A stretch of DNA of 64,000 bases, from assembly GCF_033097505.1 (NCBI RefSeq), contig NZ_AP028654.1, positions 1,384,001 to 1,448,000 on the forward strand. The letters are read 5' to 3'. Numbering within the stretch: the first letter of the stretch is position 1; every line of letters begins with the position of its first letter. Source of the stretch: Helicovermis profundi (GTDB lineage Bacteria > Bacillota > Clostridia > Peptostreptococcales > Acidaminobacteraceae). The notes beneath the pieces were generated by a model. It did not search any database. It was given only the letters and a program-made list of their open reading frames with translations, and was not told the origin of the DNA. The position numbers and the translations under genes were made by a program. Of the stretch, positions 32,686 to 41,866 are shown piece after piece.

Positions 32686-34158
32686 TTATGATGCTTTTTC
32701 TTCATTTTTACTATATTTTTTTCCAATGCTTGTCCAAAGATCGGCATTTTTGATTCCTAATTTAGCAGGATTAAATACAGGATCAAGTCCCTTAGCTTTT
32801 TGTTCTTCGTAGTCTTTAAGTGTAATAACGCCAACTTTTGTTAAAAGAATAATTGCAACAATATTTAACCAAGCCATTAGTCCAACACCTAAATCTCCAA
32901 ATGCCCATGCAAGTTTAGCAGTTCTTACTGCTCCAAAATATACCATACCAAGAAGAGCAACTCTAGTTAAATTAATTAATAGTTTTGCATTTTTTGAATT
33001 TTTAAAAAGATAAGCAACATTTGTTTCAGCATAATAGTAATAAGCCATTAGAGTAGTGAAAGCAAAGAAAAATAATGCGATTGCAATAAATCCTGCTCCA
33101 AATCCTGGAATAAGTGTGTCTACTGCAAGTTGTGTATATGCTGGTCCGTATTCAACACCAGGAATATTTTCAACAGAAAATCCACCTAGAGGGTTAACAA
33201 CGTTATAGTTCTTAGTTATTATTATCATAAAAGCAGTTGCAGAACAAACAAATAATGTGTCAACATAAACAGAGAATGCTTGAACTAAACCTTGTTTAGC
33301 AGGATGTGAAACTTCAGCAGCAGCTGCAGCCATTGGTCCAGTTCCTTGCCCAGCTTCATTTGAATAGATTCCTCTTTTAACACCCATTTGTATAGTTGTT
33401 CCAAGAAGTGCTCCAAAACCAGCTTTTAAATCAAATGCTGATGTAACTATTAATTTTAAAACAGGAATAATTTGATTGGCATTAATAACAAGAATAATAA
33501 GTGCTACGATAATATATGCGATTGCCATAAATGGAACAATAACTTCAGCAGCTTTTCCGATTCTTTTTACTCCACCAAATACAACGAACGCTAAAAAGAA
33601 TACAATTATTCCGCCAGTTACATATGGGCTAAGGCCGAATGCATTTTCTACTGCACTAGCAATACTATTAGCTTGAACACCCGGTAAAAAAAGACCACAT
33701 GCAACTATAGCTGATATAGCAAAGAAAACAGCATACCATTTCATTCCAAGACCTTTTTCAATATAATATGAAGGTCCACCTCTGTACTGTCCATTATCGT
33801 CTTCTTTCCATACTTGAGCAAGTGCTGCTTCAATATAAGCAGAACCAGCGCCTAAAAATGCAATTATCCACATCCAAAATACGGCTCCAGGTCCTCCTAG
33901 ACCGATTGCAGTGGCAACACCTGCAATGTTACCAGTACCTACTCTACCGCCGAGCGCCATTGCAAATCCTTGGAAAGATGATACGCCAGTTTCAGAACTT
34001 TTTCCACCGATAAGTTGTCCTACCATGTCTTTAATAAGACGTATTTGCGGAAATTTTAGTAAGATACTAAAGAAAATACCACTACCTAAACATAATATTA
34101 CTAGCCAGTTGCTCCAAATAATACTATTTAAAAAATCTACTACTCCTTGAATATTCAT
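32686..34158 (-). CDS. Sodium:alanine/glycine symporter (AGCS family)
   Basis: A 490-residue symporter with about eleven helices. Family signatures include the N-terminal SGIFFSILLKFPQIRLIKDM, GFAMALGGRVGTGNIAGVA, GGPGAVFWMWIIAFLGAG, GIYSNEAGQGTGPMAAAA and the C-terminal AWAFGDLGVGLMAWLNIVAI. It imports alanine or glycine with Na+. A near-perfect sigma-54 promoter lies 42 bases upstream, and an NtrC-type activator is encoded further upstream on the same strand, so uptake is probably induced by the sensor kinase there. Asparaginase follows. Confidence 0.94.
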   Translation of the reverse strand: MNIQGVVDFLNSIIWSNWLVILCLGSGIFFSILLKFPQIRLIKDMVGQLIGGKSSETGVSSFQGFAMALGGRVGTGNIAGVATAIGLGGPGAVFWMWIIAFLGAGSAYIEAALAQVWKEDDNGQYRGGPSYYIEKGLGMKWYAVFFAISAIVACGLFLPGVQANSIASAVENAFGLSPYVTGGIIVFFLAFVVFGGVKRIGKAAEVIVPFMAIAYIIVALIILVINANQIIPVLKLIVTSAFDLKAGFGALLGTTIQMGVKRGIYSNEAGQGTGPMAAAAAEVSHPAKQGLVQAFSVYVDTLFVCSATAFMIIITKNYNVVNPLGGFSVENIPGVEYGPAYTQLAVDTLIPGFGAGFIAIALFFFAFTTLMAYYYYAETNVAYLFKNSKNAKLLINLTRVALLGMVYFGAVRTAKLAWAFGDLGVGLMAWLNIVAIILLTKVGVITLKDYEEQKAKGLDPVFNPAKLGIKNADLWTSIGKKYSKNEEKAS

Positions 34159-34199
34159 TTTTTACCCCCTTAGTTTTTTTAAACATTCAAAATATAATT

Positions 34200-34217
34200 A
34201 AGCAATAATAATGCCAA
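34200..34217 (-). promoter_or_regulatory. Sigma-54 promoter of the AGCS symporter
   Basis: On the minus strand the site reads TTGGCATTATTATTGCTT: the -24 GG and -12 GC are 12 positions apart, as in the consensus TGGCACNNNNNTTGC. The start point would be near 34190, 32 bases before the ATG. Two AATCAATT repeats lie just upstream. Confidence 0.75.
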
Positions 34218-34274
34218 TTGATTCTTAATTGATTAAAAAGCAGAAAAATCACCATATTCATTAGATTTTAAGAT

Positions 34275-34383
34275 ATTTATCCGATGCCTTAGAGTTCTAA
34301 TACCCCTACTTCTAAAAAAGTGGGGGATAAAGAACTCTAAAAAGGCCCTGGATTATGTTTTCTAAGATTCAGTGGGAGTAAGA
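34275..34383 (+). repeat. Two-hairpin repeat, copy B (truncated)
   Basis: Same sequence as copy C up to AAGATTCAGTGGGAGTAA, then the homology stops: the ACTCCC...GAATCC arm and the terminal 20 bases are missing. The outer TTAGAGTTCT/AGAACTCTAA and the GC-rich inner stem are intact. It lies in the region upstream of the agcS promoter. Confidence 0.8.
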
Positions 34384-34441
34384 AAACAATTTTTAATAGT
34401 AGAAATTATTAAATGCAAGCAAAATATTACAAAAACGAAAT

Positions 34442-34494
34442 AAAAGTGTGAAAAAAAATTCCATGTCGGGAAATTTTTTTCACACTTTTATTTT
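34442..34494. terminator. Terminator after the NtrC-type regulator gene
   Basis: AAAAGTGTGAAA...TTCC and GGAAA...TTTCACACTTTT form a long stem with A and T runs on both sides. It closes the two-component operon that ends at 34500. Confidence 0.9.
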
Positions 34495-34499
34495 TACTA

Positions 34500-35858
34500 T
34501 TATTTTTTGATTTTATATTCGTTGATTTTATTAAACAATTGTCGTCTACTTATATTTAATTTTTCTGCGGTTTTAGTCATATTAAAATTGTTAATATTTA
34601 AAATATATTCTATATATTTTTTTTCCTCATAAACTCTAAATTCTTTAAGTGTTAGGTTAGCTTTAAAATTAGAAGTAGAAGGTAAACTTGGATTTAGATC
34701 TGGTAAATCGGAATATCTAATTATTCCGTTTTCAGATAAAACAACTAATCTTTCAATTATATTTTTTAATTCCCTAATATTACCTGGAAAATTATAATCT
34801 TGAAGAAATGCGATTACTTCATTTTCTATTTTTACAATTTCTTTTTTAGTATCATTGGAAATTTCTTTAATAAAATAATTAATAAAATCCGAAATGTCTT
34901 CTTTTCTTCTTCTAAGAGGTGGAATTTCGATAACAATTGTACTAATTCTAAAGTAAAAATCTTCTCTAAAAGAACTATTTTTAATCATTTCAAGTAAATC
35001 TTTATTTGTTGCACAAATTAATCTAAAATCTATTTTTTTAGAAATATTACTGCCAATTTTCTCGATTTTTTTATCTTCTAATGTTCTAAGAAGCTTTGCT
35101 TGTAAATTTAGTGAAGTGTCACCAATTTCATCAAGAAATAGTGTTCCCTTGTGTGCTGATTCAAATCGACCAATACGCGTTTCAATCGCTCCAGAAAAAG
35201 ACCCTTTTTCATGTCCAAAAAGTTCGGATTCCAAGAGTGTTTCTGATAATGCGTGGCAATTAACTGGAATGAAAACTTCTTCTTTTCTTTGGCTTAAACT
35301 GTGTATATATGAAGCAAAAACTTCTTTTCCTACTCCTGATTCACCCAGAAGTAAAATATTAGCATTACTTTTTGCAGCTTTTTTTACGGTATTTAATACT
35401 TTATTAAATTCATAATTTTTCGAGCTTAAATTAAATATTCTATTATTTGATTTAGATAATAGAAATCTATTTTTATTTTCTAACTTTTTTATTTTTACAA
35501 GCTTTTTTATTTCAAATATAAGCTCCTCTGGATCATGACTTTTAATGAAATAAGAAAATGCTCCTTTTTTTATTGCCTCTACGGCATTATTGATAGAGCC
35601 ATAACCAGTTGATATAATTACTTCAGTATGTGGATTAGCATCTTTTACTTTTTCAAGTATTTCTAGTCCGCTTATATTTGGCATAACTAAATCTGTAATT
35701 ATTAAGTCAAATTTTGCATCTAAGGATTTTACTAAAGCTTTCTTTGGATTAGATTCGAGCTCAATGTAATAATTTTCTTTCGAAAGTATCAAATTTAGTA
35801 CATCTAAATATTCTTTTTCATCATCAATTATTAAAATATTTAATAAACTTTTCTTCAC
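34500..35858 (-). CDS. Sigma-54-dependent response regulator (NtrC family)
   Basis: A 452-residue protein with three domains. The receiver has DDEKEYLD, phosphorylated Asp in ITDLVMPN (about residue 56) and the switch lysine in YFIKSHD. The AAA+ domain has LLLGESGVGKEVFA (Walker A), LFGHEKGSFSGA (the sigma-54 contact loop, GAFTGA variant), GTLFLDEIGD (Walker B) and an arginine-rich PPLRRRKEDI. The C-terminal Fis-type helix-turn-helix is MTKTAEKLNISRRQLFNKI. It is translationally coupled to the kinase gene (one-base overlap). Likely target: the agcS sigma-54 promoter. Confidence 0.95.
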   Translation of the reverse strand: MKKSLLNILIIDDEKEYLDVLNLILSKENYYIELESNPKKALVKSLDAKFDLIITDLVMPNISGLEILEKVKDANPHTEVIISTGYGSINNAVEAIKKGAFSYFIKSHDPEELIFEIKKLVKIKKLENKNRFLLSKSNNRIFNLSSKNYEFNKVLNTVKKAAKSNANILLLGESGVGKEVFASYIHSLSQRKEEVFIPVNCHALSETLLESELFGHEKGSFSGAIETRIGRFESAHKGTLFLDEIGDTSLNLQAKLLRTLEDKKIEKIGSNISKKIDFRLICATNKDLLEMIKNSSFREDFYFRISTIVIEIPPLRRRKEDISDFINYFIKEISNDTKKEIVKIENEVIAFLQDYNFPGNIRELKNIIERLVVLSENGIIRYSDLPDLNPSLPSTSNFKANLTLKEFRVYEEKKYIEYILNINNFNMTKTAEKLNISRRQLFNKINEYKIKK

Positions 35859-37873
35859 TATTTACTCCTTTCAGGCAATATCAAATCTATAGTAGTTCCA
35901 ATATTTTTATTACTCTTAACTTTAATGTCTCCGTTCATTTTTTTAATTTCATTATAGGTAATATAAAGTCCGAGTCCAGTTCCCTTACCAGGTGCTTTTG
36001 TAGTATAAAATGGATCAAAAAGATTTTTTAAATTCTCTTTATCAATTCCGCTGCCATTATCTATAAGTTTAATAAGGAGGTTATCCTTAATGAGTTTACA
36101 TACAATTGTAATTTTTCCGTTATATTCAATAGCATCGATTGAATTATTAATAATATTTAGAAAAATATGTTCTAAAGATATTGGATCAATAAAATGATTT
36201 AATGACTTAGAACAGATTAAATTGATTTGAATATTTTTCTTTTTGAAAGAAGAAGAACTTAGAGTTAGAATATTTTCAATAAAATTATTTAAGTTGATTA
36301 ATTCAAATTCTTTAGATGATATTCTAGAAAAATTTAAAAGATTATCAATTATATTACTTGCTTTATCAATTGCTTTGTCAATATTATTAAAAATTGTATT
36401 ATTATTACTAATTGAATTTGATTGTTTTAATAAATAATTGTAATTTCTAATTAGTCCAAGCGGATTTCTGATTTCATGAGCAATTCCTGCTGAAAGATGT
36501 CCTATAGCAGTCATTTTGTTGTTTTGAATTAATTTTTCGCTATTAATTTTTGACTTTGTAACATCTTTTATCATTATAAGGAGTCTCTTGCTTTTTTTTA
36601 AATCACTTGATAGTGGATAAAAATTTACTTCATAGTAAAAATTATTAAAATGAGTTTCCATTTTTTTTGAATCATCTTTTGATAGTATATTTAATAAAGA
36701 ATTATTTTTAATATCTATAGCAAATTTTTTTAAAAACTGAGTACAAATTTTACCTTCTATATTATTAAAGTTAGATTTAAAATATTCACAGAATGATTTA
36801 TTACAATTTTTAATTATATATTTTTCGTCAATTACCACCATTAAAGAGGTTAATCCATCGAAAGTGGTTTGAAGATCATTTCTACTTATAGATAGTTCAA
36901 GTGTTCTTTTTTCAACTTCTTTTTTTAATGAAATATTAGAGGAAATAAAAATAAGTAAAATAAAAGCAACGTTAGTTAAAAAAAATAAAATTAATAGATT
37001 TAACTTTTGACTATAATTATTTTCAGAAATAGGGGTAGAGATTCCAAACCAATTTTGCTGAATTTTTATTATAGTATTTTTACGTTTTAGTTTAGCTATG
37101 CCTTTATTCATTATACTTTGGAGCGTTTTCTCAGATTTTGGAATTCCGAAAACACTTTCTTTTTTGTATAGAGGAGTATCAGCGACTCTAAGTGAAGATT
37201 TGAGTTTTAATTTTTCAATAAAATAGGTTAGTACAGGTTCATCTCCAATAATAACATCAACTTTATTTTCCTTAAGCAAATTAATTGACTCTTCATAATC
37301 AGTAGTAAATACAAAATCAATATTTTTATATTTGTTGTTTAAATATTCAATTGCATAATCACCATTTTGGACACCAATTTTTAAATTAAGTATATCTTTT
37401 TCATTTTTTATAGAAGAATTCTTACTATTTGTAACAATTATTGCTCGCTCATAGTAAATAGGATCAGTGAAAAGGTAATTTTTAGCTCTGTCTTTTGAAG
37501 TAAACATATCACAAAGGTCTGTTTCACCATTTTTTAGGGAAATTAATGCATCGTTCCAAATCATGGGTTTAGTATCTATTTTATAGTTTATTTCTTTTGA
37601 TAATTCATTTAAGTAATCAATAACGATACCTTTGTAGACATCGTTTTCATAATATCTTAGTGGTGGTGAATTGTTATCAGCTGCGTAAAGAATAGTTCCA
37701 TGTTTTTTTAACCAATTTTTTTCATCTAAGGTTAATTCATTTGATTTAGTAAAAAAATCAAAAAAACTTATGTGATATTCGATTTTCCAATATGAATTTG
37801 TAATATAAATTAGAATTGTAATAAAAACAATAAAAATGATAAAAAATTTTTTTTTCAAATTTCTTCTCCTCAA
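35858..37873 (-). CDS. Sensor histidine kinase with extracytoplasmic amino-acid-binding (SBP_bac_3) domain
   Basis: A 671-residue kinase. After an N-terminal membrane helix, residues about 45-280 form a SBP_bac_3 domain (LTLDEKNWLKKHGTILYAAD, GIVIDYLNELSKEI, NGETDLCDMFTSKDRAK). A second membrane helix lies near 290-312, then a PAS-like segment (GLTSLMVVIDEKYIIKNCNK), the HisKA box SAGIAHEIRNPLGLIRN, and an HATPase with NIINNSIDAI, DNGSGID and GKGTGLGLYI. SBP_bac_3 domains bind polar amino acids, so it may sense the substrate of the nearby alanine/glycine symporter. Coupled to the NtrC-type regulator. Confidence 0.93.
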   Translation of the reverse strand: MRRRNLKKKFFIIFIVFITILIYITNSYWKIEYHISFFDFFTKSNELTLDEKNWLKKHGTILYAADNNSPPLRYYENDVYKGIVIDYLNELSKEINYKIDTKPMIWNDALISLKNGETDLCDMFTSKDRAKNYLFTDPIYYERAIIVTNSKNSSIKNEKDILNLKIGVQNGDYAIEYLNNKYKNIDFVFTTDYEESINLLKENKVDVIIGDEPVLTYFIEKLKLKSSLRVADTPLYKKESVFGIPKSEKTLQSIMNKGIAKLKRKNTIIKIQQNWFGISTPISENNYSQKLNLLILFFLTNVAFILLIFISSNISLKKEVEKRTLELSISRNDLQTTFDGLTSLMVVIDEKYIIKNCNKSFCEYFKSNFNNIEGKICTQFLKKFAIDIKNNSLLNILSKDDSKKMETHFNNFYYEVNFYPLSSDLKKSKRLLIMIKDVTKSKINSEKLIQNNKMTAIGHLSAGIAHEIRNPLGLIRNYNYLLKQSNSISNNNTIFNNIDKAIDKASNIIDNLLNFSRISSKEFELINLNNFIENILTLSSSSFKKKNIQINLICSKSLNHFIDPISLEHIFLNIINNSIDAIEYNGKITIVCKLIKDNLLIKLIDNGSGIDKENLKNLFDPFYTTKAPGKGTGLGLYITYNEIKKMNGDIKVKSNKNIGTTIDLILPERSK

Positions 37874-38000
37874 ATTTTATAAATGTATTTAAATAAAAAA
37901 AACTAGTATTTATATAATAACATAAAATCAAGTGATTAAAACTCATATTATAGGTTATAAATATTATATATTAAGTAAAAATTAAATAAGGAGTGATCTT

Positions 38001-39716
38001 ATGAGATTAAAGGATATAAAACTTAAAAACAAAATTCTAGCGTTAGCACTTGGTATTATTATTACATTTGTTTTACTAATAGCTTTTTATATTATTCCTA
38101 CTATTAATACAATAATTGAAAAAAGAACAGTTGGTAAATTAGATAATTTAGTTGATATTGCGTATGGCACAATAGAAAAACGCTATAATGAATTTAAAGA
38201 CGGTAAAATAAGCGAAGATGAAGCTAAAAGACTTGCTAAAGAAGATGTAAGTGGGATGAGGTATGCTGGTAAGGAGTATTTTTGGATTAATGATATGAAT
38301 GGTATTATGCTAATGCATCCTGTTGCTACAAAATTAAATAACACTAGTGTTTTGGAATTAAAAGATCCAAATGGTGTGTATATTTTTAAAGAATTTATAA
38401 AAGTTGCAAATGACAAGGGCCAAGGTACCGTTTCTTATATGTGGCCAAAAGCAGGAGAAGATAAACCACAACCTAAAATTTCTAAAATAAAACTATTTAA
38501 AGAGTGGAACTGGGTTGTTGGTACAGGTGTTTATGTTGATGATATAAAAGCGATTCAAAAGAGTATTTATTCTAAAGTATCTATAATTTCGATAGTTATT
38601 GTGTTATTCTCATTTGTTTTAGTTTCTATGATAACTATTCCTCTAAATAAAACTTTAAGAAGAATTCTTGAGCATACTGAAAAATATGGTTCATTAGACT
38701 TTAGAGAAAAAATCGAAATAAATCAAAATGATGAACTTGGTGAAATATCTACTGCCTTTAATTTAGTACAAGAAGGATTAAATAATTTGATAACAAATAT
38801 GAGTGAAACTTCTAGCGAAATTACATCAGGAACTAAGTTAATTGAAGAAGATATGAAAAAACTTGGTATAAGTACTGATAAAACGCTTGCTAGTACTTCT
38901 GACGTATCAGCAGTTATTGAGGAAACAACTGCTTCAGTTGAAATAGTGAGTGAGACAATAAGTGAAATAGCTGATGCAATTCTTTCAGTTTCTAAAAAAG
39001 CAGAAGACGGTGCTGCTAAGGCAAGTGATGTAAATAAAAAAGCTGGAGAATTAAAATCAATGTCTGAAAAATCAAATAGTGAAACTACAGCTATTTATAA
39101 TGGCGTTAAAGAGAGGCTTCAAGATGCAATTGAAAAATCAAAAGGAGTTAAAAAAATTAGCGAACTTTTAGAATCTATACTTGGATTATCTTCTCAAACT
39201 AATCTACTTGCACTTAATGCTTCGATTGAGGCAGCAAGAGCAGGAGAAGCTGGAAGAGGATTTGCTGTAGTTGCTAATGAAGTAAGTAGTTTAGCAGATA
39301 TGACAGCTGAACTTGTTGAAAGTATTCAAGGTACTGTAAATGATGTTACATCTTCAGTTAATAATTTGGTTGAAGATTCAACTGAGATATTAGATTTAAT
39401 AGAGAATAAGGTATTAAAAGATTATAAAGGTTTTGTTGAAATAGGCGATGATTATAATAAAGATGCAAATGAACTTAACTCTATAATGATTGAACTTAGT
39501 GCTATTTCAGAAGAAGTTACGAGTGCTGTGGACGCAATAGCTAAAAATCTTACAGATGTTTCACTAGCGTCAAAAGATGGAGCGGACGGTATTGAAGGAA
39601 TTCTTCATATGACAGAAGATGTTTCTAGAAATAGTTCTAAAGTAAGTGAAATATTAGATTCTAATATTGATATGATTAAAGAACTAGAGAAACAAATTGG
39701 TAAGTTTAAAATTTAA
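38001..39716 (+). CDS. Methyl-accepting chemotaxis protein with Cache sensor
   Basis: A 571-residue receptor. TM1 is near residues 12-34; residues about 35-190 form a single-Cache domain (GMRYAGKEYFWINDMNG, MLMHPVATKLNNTSVLELKD, the WNWVVGTGVYVDDI end). TM2 is near 193-215, then a HAMP-like segment and the coiled signalling domain with LLALNASIEAARAGEAGRG. Single-Cache receptors often bind small carboxylates. GGAGTGATCTT precedes the ATG. It is divergent from the two-component operon. It ends in a terminator. Confidence 0.93.
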   Translation: MRLKDIKLKNKILALALGIIITFVLLIAFYIIPTINTIIEKRTVGKLDNLVDIAYGTIEKRYNEFKDGKISEDEAKRLAKEDVSGMRYAGKEYFWINDMNGIMLMHPVATKLNNTSVLELKDPNGVYIFKEFIKVANDKGQGTVSYMWPKAGEDKPQPKISKIKLFKEWNWVVGTGVYVDDIKAIQKSIYSKVSIISIVIVLFSFVLVSMITIPLNKTLRRILEHTEKYGSLDFREKIEINQNDELGEISTAFNLVQEGLNNLITNMSETSSEITSGTKLIEEDMKKLGISTDKTLASTSDVSAVIEETTASVEIVSETISEIADAILSVSKKAEDGAAKASDVNKKAGELKSMSEKSNSETTAIYNGVKERLQDAIEKSKGVKKISELLESILGLSSQTNLLALNASIEAARAGEAGRGFAVVANEVSSLADMTAELVESIQGTVNDVTSSVNNLVEDSTEILDLIENKVLKDYKGFVEIGDDYNKDANELNSIMIELSAISEEVTSAVDAIAKNLTDVSLASKDGADGIEGILHMTEDVSRNSSKVSEILDSNIDMIKELEKQIGKFKI

Positions 39717-39724
39717 TAATTGAG

Positions 39725-39868
39725 TTATGCTAATAAGTTCATAAATTGCATTTCAAAATCAAAGAGAAATTTAAAGTTCTCTTTGATTTTTTAGAGTATT
39801 TCTTAAATTTAACTTATTAAAAATTGCTAAATGCCAATATTTATTTACAATAAAACTTATTAGCATAA
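39725..39868. repeat. 15-bp inverted repeat bracketing the mcp-permease intergenic region
   Basis: TTATGCTAATAAGTT (39725-39739) and its exact complement AACTTATTAGCATAA (39854-39868) are 114 bases apart. Between them lies the chemoreceptor terminator. The right arm ends five bases before the -35 box of the next gene. It could be a MITE, a pair of operator sites or a long-range RNA stem. Confidence 0.6.
39755..39792 (+). terminator. Terminator of the chemoreceptor gene
   Basis: AAAATCAAAGAGAA and TTCTCTTTGATTTT pair around eight bases, followed by TT. Confidence 0.88.
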
Positions 39869-39872
39869 GCTG

Positions 39873-39901
39873 TTGACATCAAAAATTAAAAGGAGTATTA
39901 T
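39873..39901 (+). promoter_or_regulatory. Promoter of the ArsB/NhaD-type permease gene
   Basis: TTGACA (39873-39878), 17 bases, TATTAT (39896-39901), 34 bases before the chosen start codon. Confidence 0.75.
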
Positions 39902-39934
39902 AACAAAGTTAAATAAAAAAAGGGAGTGAGTAAA

Positions 39935-41209
39935 TTGGTGTTAAATTATATGATGGTAGCTGTTGCAATTTTTTTAATTACTTATATTGCTATTGTACTA
40001 GATAAGATAAATTCAACTACGGTTGCTTTATTTGGTGCAGGAGTAATGTTAGTAATTGGTGTAATTAATCAAAAGCAGGCAATTGCAAATATAGACTTTA
40101 ATACAATTGGTCTATTAGTAGGAATGATGATTATAGTAAATATTCTTAAAAGGACAGGGGTTTTTGAATTCCTTGCAATTAAAGCTGCAAAATTAGCTAA
40201 AGGAGATCCTTGGAAAATAGTGGTATTGTTTTCGCTTCTTACAGCTCTTGCTTCGGCACTACTTGATAATGTGACTACTGTATTATTAATAGTTCCTGTA
40301 ACGCTTGTTATTACAGATACTTTAGAAGTAAATCCTATTCCATTTTTGGTTCCAGAAATTCTTATAGCTAATATTGGTGGTACTGCAACCTTAATTGGTG
40401 ATCCACCCAATATTATGATTGGTTCAGCTGCAAATTTAGGATTTATGGATTTTATTATTAATTTAGCTCCTGTAATAGTTGTTATTACAGCAGTTACGCT
40501 TTTTATTTTTAAATTTATTTATAGAAATGGTTATCATGCTTCAGATGATAGGAAAAAAATAGTTCTTAGTATGAATGAAGAAATAGCTATAAAGAATCAT
40601 AAATTACTTAAAAAAAGTCTTTTTGTGTTAATTTTAACTATGCTTGGCTTTATAATTCATGATAAAATAGGATTAGAGTCAGCTACAGTTGCATTATCAG
40701 GTGCGGCCTTATTATTATTATTAAGTGGAATTGATCCAGAAGATATATTGATAGAAGTAGAATGGTCAACAATATTTTTCTTTATGGCCTTATTTATTTT
40801 AGTAGGAGCTTTGGTAGAAGTTGGTGCAATAGATATTTTAGCAAAAGGAATGTTGAGTGTAACTAAAGGAAATCCTTTTGTTACAGCTATGGTTATTCTT
40901 TGGGTATCAGCTATAGCGTCATCTTTCCTTAATAATATACCATTTGTTGCTACAATGATTCCTTTAATTCAATCAATGGAGGCAGTTGGTCATATGAATG
41001 TTACTCCTCTTTGGTGGGCACTAGCACTTGGTGCATGTTTAGGTGGAAATGGTACATTGATTGGGGCTTCGGCAAATGTAATTGTAGGTGGAATGCTAGA
41101 TAAACATGGAAACAAATTAACTTTCGGAAGCTATTTTAAAGTTGGTTTTCCTTTAATGCTTGTATCAATTGTTATTTCTAGTGCTTATTTATGGATATTT
41201 TATTTATAA
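39935..41209 (+). CDS. ArsB/NhaD-type (ion transporter superfamily) permease
   Basis: About 425 residues with eleven or twelve helices. The repeated signature is present twice: ASALLDNVTTVLLIVPVTL with GGTATLIGDPPNIMIGSAAN, and ASSFLNNIPFVATMIPLI with LGGNGTLIGASANVIVGG. This places it in the ArsB/NhaD/CitMHS ion transporter group (P-protein/YbiR-like), which carry Na+/H+, arsenite or organic anions. A GTG at 39926 lies inside the ribosome binding site AAAGGGAG, so I chose TTG 39935, eight bases on; GTG 39938 is the alternative. Substrate unknown. Confidence 0.87.
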   Translation: MVLNYMMVAVAIFLITYIAIVLDKINSTTVALFGAGVMLVIGVINQKQAIANIDFNTIGLLVGMMIIVNILKRTGVFEFLAIKAAKLAKGDPWKIVVLFSLLTALASALLDNVTTVLLIVPVTLVITDTLEVNPIPFLVPEILIANIGGTATLIGDPPNIMIGSAANLGFMDFIINLAPVIVVITAVTLFIFKFIYRNGYHASDDRKKIVLSMNEEIAIKNHKLLKKSLFVLILTMLGFIIHDKIGLESATVALSGAALLLLLSGIDPEDILIEVEWSTIFFFMALFILVGALVEVGAIDILAKGMLSVTKGNPFVTAMVILWVSAIASSFLNNIPFVATMIPLIQSMEAVGHMNVTPLWWALALGACLGGNGTLIGASANVIVGGMLDKHGNKLTFGSYFKVGFPLMLVSIVISSAYLWIFYL

Positions 41210-41257
41210 TAACATTGGCAAAAGTTCTTATGCCAATATGTAGTTTGGAGGCAGAGT

Positions 41258-41740
41258 ATGAGAAAATATATAAATGCAGAGGCGATGCAACATGCCATGA
41301 AATTAGCACAGATGGGTGCTACAGTGCAGCAAATTAATAGCAAAATGTGTTATGTGACTTTTGATTTAAAAGAAGATATAAAACTTGAATACGTTTATAA
41401 TATTAATAGTAAAGAAAAGTATTTTTTAGAGAGAATTAAGCCTTATCCACTTCCAATAAAAGTTTTTGATTCAGAGGAAGATTTAATAGATATAATACAA
41501 ATAGATTTAGAACAATTTAAAAGTGCAATTAATAGTCATAATTTATCTGATTTTATAAAAATAAATAAACGTTTAAATAAAACAATTAAAAAATTTGAAG
41601 ATTTATTTTTATATTATAATGTACCGACTATTGAGATGGATATTATTATGGAAGAAATATCTAAAATTGAAGAGGAAATTGACAAAACAAAAGAAATATC
41701 TAAAAGAATATATTTTAAAAAGGATCCTGAAAATTTATAA
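41258..41740 (+). CDS. Hypothetical protein with alpha/beta N-terminus and coiled-coil C-terminus
   Basis: A 160-residue soluble protein. Residues 1-75 mix helix and strands (AEAMQHAMKLAQMGATVQQI, MCYVTFDLKEDIKLEYVYNI, YFLERIKPYPLPIK). Residues about 80-150 are a strongly amphipathic acidic and lysine-rich helix likely to form a coiled coil. I recognise no family. GGAGG precedes the ATG; a hairpin ATTGGCA/TGCCAAT (41215-41239) lies between it and the permease gene, which is 48 bases upstream and probably in the same transcript. Confidence 0.6.
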   Translation: MRKYINAEAMQHAMKLAQMGATVQQINSKMCYVTFDLKEDIKLEYVYNINSKEKYFLERIKPYPLPIKVFDSEEDLIDIIQIDLEQFKSAINSHNLSDFIKINKRLNKTIKKFEDLFLYYNVPTIEMDIIMEEISKIEEEIDKTKEISKRIYFKKDPENL

Positions 41741-41744
41741 TGAC

Positions 41745-41780
41745 AAAAAAGTGAAGATTAGCTTCACTTTTTTTATTTTT
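41745..41780 (+). terminator. Terminator after the hypothetical protein
   Basis: AAAAAAGTGAAG and CTTCACTTTTTT pair around ATTAG, followed by further T. The same AAAAAGTGAAGCTA word recurs at 41792. Confidence 0.88.
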
Positions 41781-41866
41781 TGTAAATTATAGCTAAAAAG
41801 TGAAGCTACTAAACAAATATTTCTTTTAATATGGTGTTAAGATGTATTTAAAGAGGGGGATATGAA

